Assembly: GCA_017745295.1 (NCBI GenBank)
Contig: JAGHZR010000003.1
Coordinates: 1-64,000, forward strand
From: Novosphingobium sp.
GTDB taxonomy: Bacteria > Pseudomonadota > Alphaproteobacteria > Sphingomonadales > Sphingomonadaceae
Length of the DNA stretch: 64,000 bases
Direction of reading: 5' to 3'
Position 1 is the stretch's first letter, and each line of letters opens with the position of its first letter. The translations under genes were made by a program, and so were the position numbers. Shown in pieces: positions 61,012 through 64,000 of this stretch. The notes beneath the pieces were generated by a model. That model had not been told where the DNA came from and did no database searches. It saw only the letters and a program-made list of their open reading frames with translations.

Positions 61012-63822
61012 TCAGGCGACCTGGTCTTCCAGCAGTTCGGGCAGGTTTTCCGGCGATTGCGGATTGCTGCTCGGCGCGCGGTCGGGGCGGCCGAGGAAGT
61101 AGCCCTGCGCCTCCTCGCAGCCTTCGCTGATGAGCAGGTTGAACTGGCTCTGCGTTTCCACGCCCTCGGCCAGGACCGGGATGCGCAGCGACTGGCCGAG
61201 CGCCAGGACGGCCCGGATGATGGCGCGGGCCTGCTCGTTCTCGTCCGATTCGAGCAGGAACGACTTGTCGATCTTGATCTTGTCGAACGGGAAGGAGTGG
61301 AGCGTGTCGAGCGAGGAATAGCCGGTGCCGAAATCGTCCATGGCGATGGCCACGCCGAGGCTCTTGAGCTGGCGCAAGTTGTTGAGCGCGCGGGTCTTGT
61401 CGGTAATGATCGCGCTTTCGGTGATTTCCAGTTCGAGCCGGGAGGCGGGAAGTCCCGCTTCTTCCAGTACCCGCGCGACCATCGGCGCGAGGTCCTGCTG
61501 GACGAGCTGTATCGGCGAGACGTTGACGGCGATGCGGTGGTCCGAATGCCAGGTGGCAGCCTCTCGGCAGGCCTGTGCCAGCACCCATTCGCCGATCTGG
61601 AGGATCGCGCCGGATTCCTCGGCGATCGGAATGAACTCGGCAGGCGAGACGAGGCCGTGCACGGGATGGTGCCAGCGCACGAGCGCCTCGTAGCCGGAAA
61701 GCTGCCCGCTGCGCAGCTGGCACTGCGGCTGGTAGAGCAGCACGAGTTCCTGCCGTTCGATCGCGAGACGCAAGTCGTTCGCGAGTTGACGCCGGGCGCG
61801 GGCGGTCTCGTCCATGCTCGGCTCGTAGTAGCAGATGCGCTCGCCGATCTGCACTTTGGCACGGTACATGGCGAGGTCCGCATTGTTGAGCAGGGCTTCG
61901 CGGTCGGTGCCGTCATGCGGATAGGCCGCCACGCCCAGGCTGGCGCCGAAGCTGAGGTCCTGCTTCTCGTGCCGGACCGGCTCGTCGAAGCAGGGGCGTA
62001 CGCGGGCGAGGAATTCGGCCAGCTGCTCGTCGGTGTCGAAGAGCTTGGCCAGGCCGAACTCGTCGCCGCCGAGGCGCGCGGCGATCTCGTCCTCGCCGAT
62101 CACCGACTGCAGGCGGCGGGCCAGTTCGGCCAGAACCACATCGCCCCAGGCATGGCCGTAAGTGTCGTTGATTTCCTTGAACCGGTCGAGGTCGATCGCG
62201 GTCACGCCCAGGCGCTTGCCGTGGCGCGAGGCCTGGTCGAGCATCTCGTCGATCCACAGGTTGAAGCGCGTGCGGTTCGGCAGGCCGGTCAGCCCGTCGT
62301 GCATCGCCATGTGGGCGATCTGCGCCTCGGACTCGTGCTGGCGGGTGATGTCGTCGAACGTCGAGACCCAGCCACCGCCCGGCATCGGCCGGCTGGCGAT
62401 GGAGATGACCGTGCCGTCGGGATATTCCGACAGGATCGGCGGGTGGGACTCGGTCGCCAGGTTCTCGAGGATCGCCCGCTGCGAGACCTCAACCCGTTTC
62501 GCGATCAGTTCGGGTGCGAAGCGAAAGGCGCTGCTGAGGCGGATCACTTCGGAAAGATGCATGCCCGGCAGCAGCGCTTCCGGTTCGAGGCCGTACATCT
62601 CCATGTAGCGCGGATTGGAGAGAACGAGCTTCTCGTCCGCATCGAACAGGCAGAGGCCCTGGTGCATATGGCCAAGCGCCGCGTCGCGCTGGCGGCTTGC
62701 CTCGGCGATGCGGTCCTGCGCTTCCTTGAAGCGGGACATGTCGCGGGTGATCTTGGCGAAGCCGATCGGCTGGCCCAGGTCGTCCAGCATGGTTTCCATC
62801 GTCACGTGAGCCCAGAACCGGGTGCCGTCGCGGCGGACACGCCAGCCCTCGCCGTAGTAGCGGCCCTCGCTGCGCGCCTTGCCGAGGGCGATCCGGTCGC
62901 GTTCAGCCTCGCGGTCTTCCGGGGTGTAGAAGCTGGAGAGGTGGAGGCCGAGCACTTCCGCTTCGGCATAGCCCTTGAGGCGCTGGGCACCGGCGTTCCA
63001 GTTGACGACCCGGCCTTCGAGATCGAGCATGTAGATCGCGCAGTCGGAAATGCCGCGCACGAGGAACGAGAAATTGCGCTCGCTCATGGCCAGGGCGGCG
63101 GCGGTGCGGCGGCTCACGAAGAGTGAGATCGCCGAAATCGCGATGAGCAGCAGGGTGACGGCGGTGACCGCAAGGGCCATTTCACGCGGGGAGATGAGCA
63201 GCTCGGGCGGTGCCGATCGCGTCGGGATCAGCGTCAGCCCGGTCATGCCGGTGAAGTGCAGGGCGACCACCGAGGCGGAAACCAGGCCGGTCGCCGCGAG
63301 CAGCCCGCGCAGGCGGCGGTCTTCGAGCACGAGGGCGAGCGCCGGGTAAAGCGGCAGCCAGGCAAGGACGATCGATGCCAGAATGAACCCCGGCTTCCAC
63401 GTCATGATGGCCGGAAGTTCCAGTGCCTGGGTGCCGGTATAGTGCATGGCGGCGATGCCCAATGCGGCCACCAGGGAAGCGGCGAGCAAGGCCGGACGAT
63501 TCAGCCCCTTCAGGGCAATGCCGAAGGCAAGGGCCAGCGCGACGATCGGGATCGCCAGCGACGTCAGGGTCAGGACCGGTTCGAAGCCGGTGATCATCTC
63601 CGGAGCATAGCCTTGCATGGCGACGAAATGGGTCGCCCAAATGCCGAATCCGGCGCTTGCGCCCGCCATGCAGCACCAGCGCCGTCGCGCCTTGCCCGCA
63701 CAGGACTGTGCCTGGCGCAGCAAGGCCAGGGCAGTCAAAGAAGAAAGCAGGCAGATCAACGCAGCGAGCACGACAAATTTCAGGTCATGCCCGTCGCGGA
63801 TGCAAAGATAGATATCGAACAC
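61012..63822 (-). CDS. MHYT-PAS-GGDEF-EAL c-di-GMP signalling protein
   Basis: The 936-residue membrane protein has an N-terminal MHYT sensor of seven helices (motifs WATHFVAMQG, AAMHYTG and VALHFTG) and PAS domains (ISDCAIYMLDLEGRVVNWN; LGHMHQGLCLFDADEKLVLSNPRYM). A GGDEF domain follows (RLGGDEFGLA, intact), then an EAL domain with YEALVRW, NVSPIQL, ELEITES, MDDFGTGYSSL, KIDKSFL and EGVET. All phosphodiesterase motifs appear intact. The RxxD inhibitory site before GGDEF is absent (IGEDEIAARL). MHYT domains are thought to bind copper and sense O2, CO or NO. Confidence 0.94.
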   Translation of the reverse strand: MFDIYLCIRDGHDLKFVVLAALICLLSSLTALALLRQAQSCAGKARRRWCCMAGASAGFGIWATHFVAMQGYAPEMITGFEPVLTLTSLAIPIVALALAFGIALKGLNRPALLAASLVAALGIAAMHYTGTQALELPAIMTWKPGFILASIVLAWLPLYPALALVLEDRRLRGLLAATGLVSASVVALHFTGMTGLTLIPTRSAPPELLISPREMALAVTAVTLLLIAISAISLFVSRRTAAALAMSERNFSFLVRGISDCAIYMLDLEGRVVNWNAGAQRLKGYAEAEVLGLHLSSFYTPEDREAERDRIALGKARSEGRYYGEGWRVRRDGTRFWAHVTMETMLDDLGQPIGFAKITRDMSRFKEAQDRIAEASRQRDAALGHMHQGLCLFDADEKLVLSNPRYMEMYGLEPEALLPGMHLSEVIRLSSAFRFAPELIAKRVEVSQRAILENLATESHPPILSEYPDGTVISIASRPMPGGGWVSTFDDITRQHESEAQIAHMAMHDGLTGLPNRTRFNLWIDEMLDQASRHGKRLGVTAIDLDRFKEINDTYGHAWGDVVLAELARRLQSVIGEDEIAARLGGDEFGLAKLFDTDEQLAEFLARVRPCFDEPVRHEKQDLSFGASLGVAAYPHDGTDREALLNNADLAMYRAKVQIGERICYYEPSMDETARARRQLANDLRLAIERQELVLLYQPQCQLRSGQLSGYEALVRWHHPVHGLVSPAEFIPIAEESGAILQIGEWVLAQACREAATWHSDHRIAVNVSPIQLVQQDLAPMVARVLEEAGLPASRLELEITESAIITDKTRALNNLRQLKSLGVAIAMDDFGTGYSSLDTLHSFPFDKIKIDKSFLLESDENEQARAIIRAVLALGQSLRIPVLAEGVETQSQFNLLISEGCEEAQGYFLGRPDRAPSSNPQSPENLPELLEDQVA

Positions 63823-63896
63823 CGCAACCCCGATTCTGTGCTCGAAAAAATACGGATATCCGGGTTAGCAATCGATTAACGCCGATTTCATCCCAA

Positions 63897-63925
63897 TTTG
63901 ACTTTTGGTACGCGATAAAGTCAAA
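63897..63925. promoter_or_regulatory. 9-bp inverted repeat upstream of the GGDEF-EAL gene
   Basis: TTTGACTTT (63897-63905) and AAAGTCAAA (63917-63925) are perfect arms 11 bp apart, 75 bp upstream of the start codon. It lies in an AT-rich stretch likely to contain the promoter. It is an operator candidate. The cognate regulator is not identified. Confidence 0.5.
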
Positions 63926-64000
63926 CTGAGGGTTTCTGCGGATGGAACTCGGTAGAAAATTAGCCAAGATGCTAACCGATTCTTAATCCCTGTGCGGACA

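Noticed and set aside
59835..61916. 693-codon frame ending in DUF2849
   Set aside because: Only the last 98 codons (from GTG 60131) are a gene. The rest overlaps cobA and the GGDEF-EAL gene out of frame.

Overview
The window is chromosomal DNA of an alphaproteobacterium, most likely a sphingomonad (Sphingomonadaceae, Novosphingobium/Sphingobium-like). I infer this from the GC-rich coding sequence, a protocatechuate 4,5-cleavage cluster of the LigJABC type, a large TonB-dependent receptor, an HWE-type histidine kinase, a DUF2849-containing sulfite reduction operon, and the dispersed GTCATTGCGAG repeats. I see no prophage, transposase, CRISPR array, rRNA or tRNA. About 63 genes are supported.

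Layout. 1-5 kb: ftsH (cut by the window edge) diverges from dnaB, followed by an SDR and a convergent aminotransferase. 5-8.7 kb: histidine kinase, UPF0262 protein, GH25 muramidase-like protein, cytidine deaminase and an RBBP9-like hydrolase that has lost its catalytic residues. 8.9-12.6 kb: M14 carboxypeptidase, two DUF4136 paralogues, rpmJ (missed by length-limited ORF searches) and a HAD hydrolase. 12.7-16.8 kb: a four-gene operon of circularly permuted ATP-grasp, alpha-E, transglutaminase-like protease and Anbu proteasome-like peptidase. 17-23.5 kb: a small polysaccharide-utilisation locus (GH43, esterase, TonB receptor) with a cupin gene and a 46-codon ORF diverging from it, and two similar ACCGGT-centred operators between them. 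23.6-34.1 kb: a fatty-acid regulon, with TesB, MerR, acyl-CoA ligase, FadL and DUF2147 on the minus strand and thiolase, FadB and acyl-CoA dehydrogenase on the plus strand. 34.2-35.9 kb: a frameshifted GIY-YIG gene framed by inverted repeats, then a cytochrome b561/c' pair. 36-43.7 kb: protocatechuate meta-cleavage genes ligU, a LysR regulator with two tandem DNA-binding domains, a DUF1932 dehydrogenase, ligJ, ligA, ligB, ligC and an aldo/keto reductase. ligI and ligK are not here. 43.9-45.6 kb: formate/nitrite-type channel and fdhD. 45.7-50.2 kb: a TelA / membrane protein / YqiJ-like / flotillin set ending in a strong terminator. 50.3-56.6 kb: SDR, Lrp-type putR and divergent putA, then an MFS exporter. 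57-61 kb: sulfate assimilation operon cobA-DUF2849-cysI-DUF934-cysH. 61-63.8 kb: an MHYT-PAS-GGDEF-EAL protein.

Three intergenic repeat families stand out. One is a ~170-bp imperfect palindrome with a hairpin at each end, present three times and each time exactly between convergent genes. The second is the GTCATTGCGAG...GAAGCAATCCAG repeat, always in inverted pairs, one pair enclosing the GIY-YIG gene. The third is a 27-bp perfect inverted pair before the cysH region, with one degenerate single copy near 38.35 kb. The best candidates for an under-described system are the GIY-YIG/inverted-repeat cassette, the TelA-to-flotillin operon and the ATP-grasp/alpha-E/transglutaminase/Anbu operon. The last of these is a known but functionally unresolved association.
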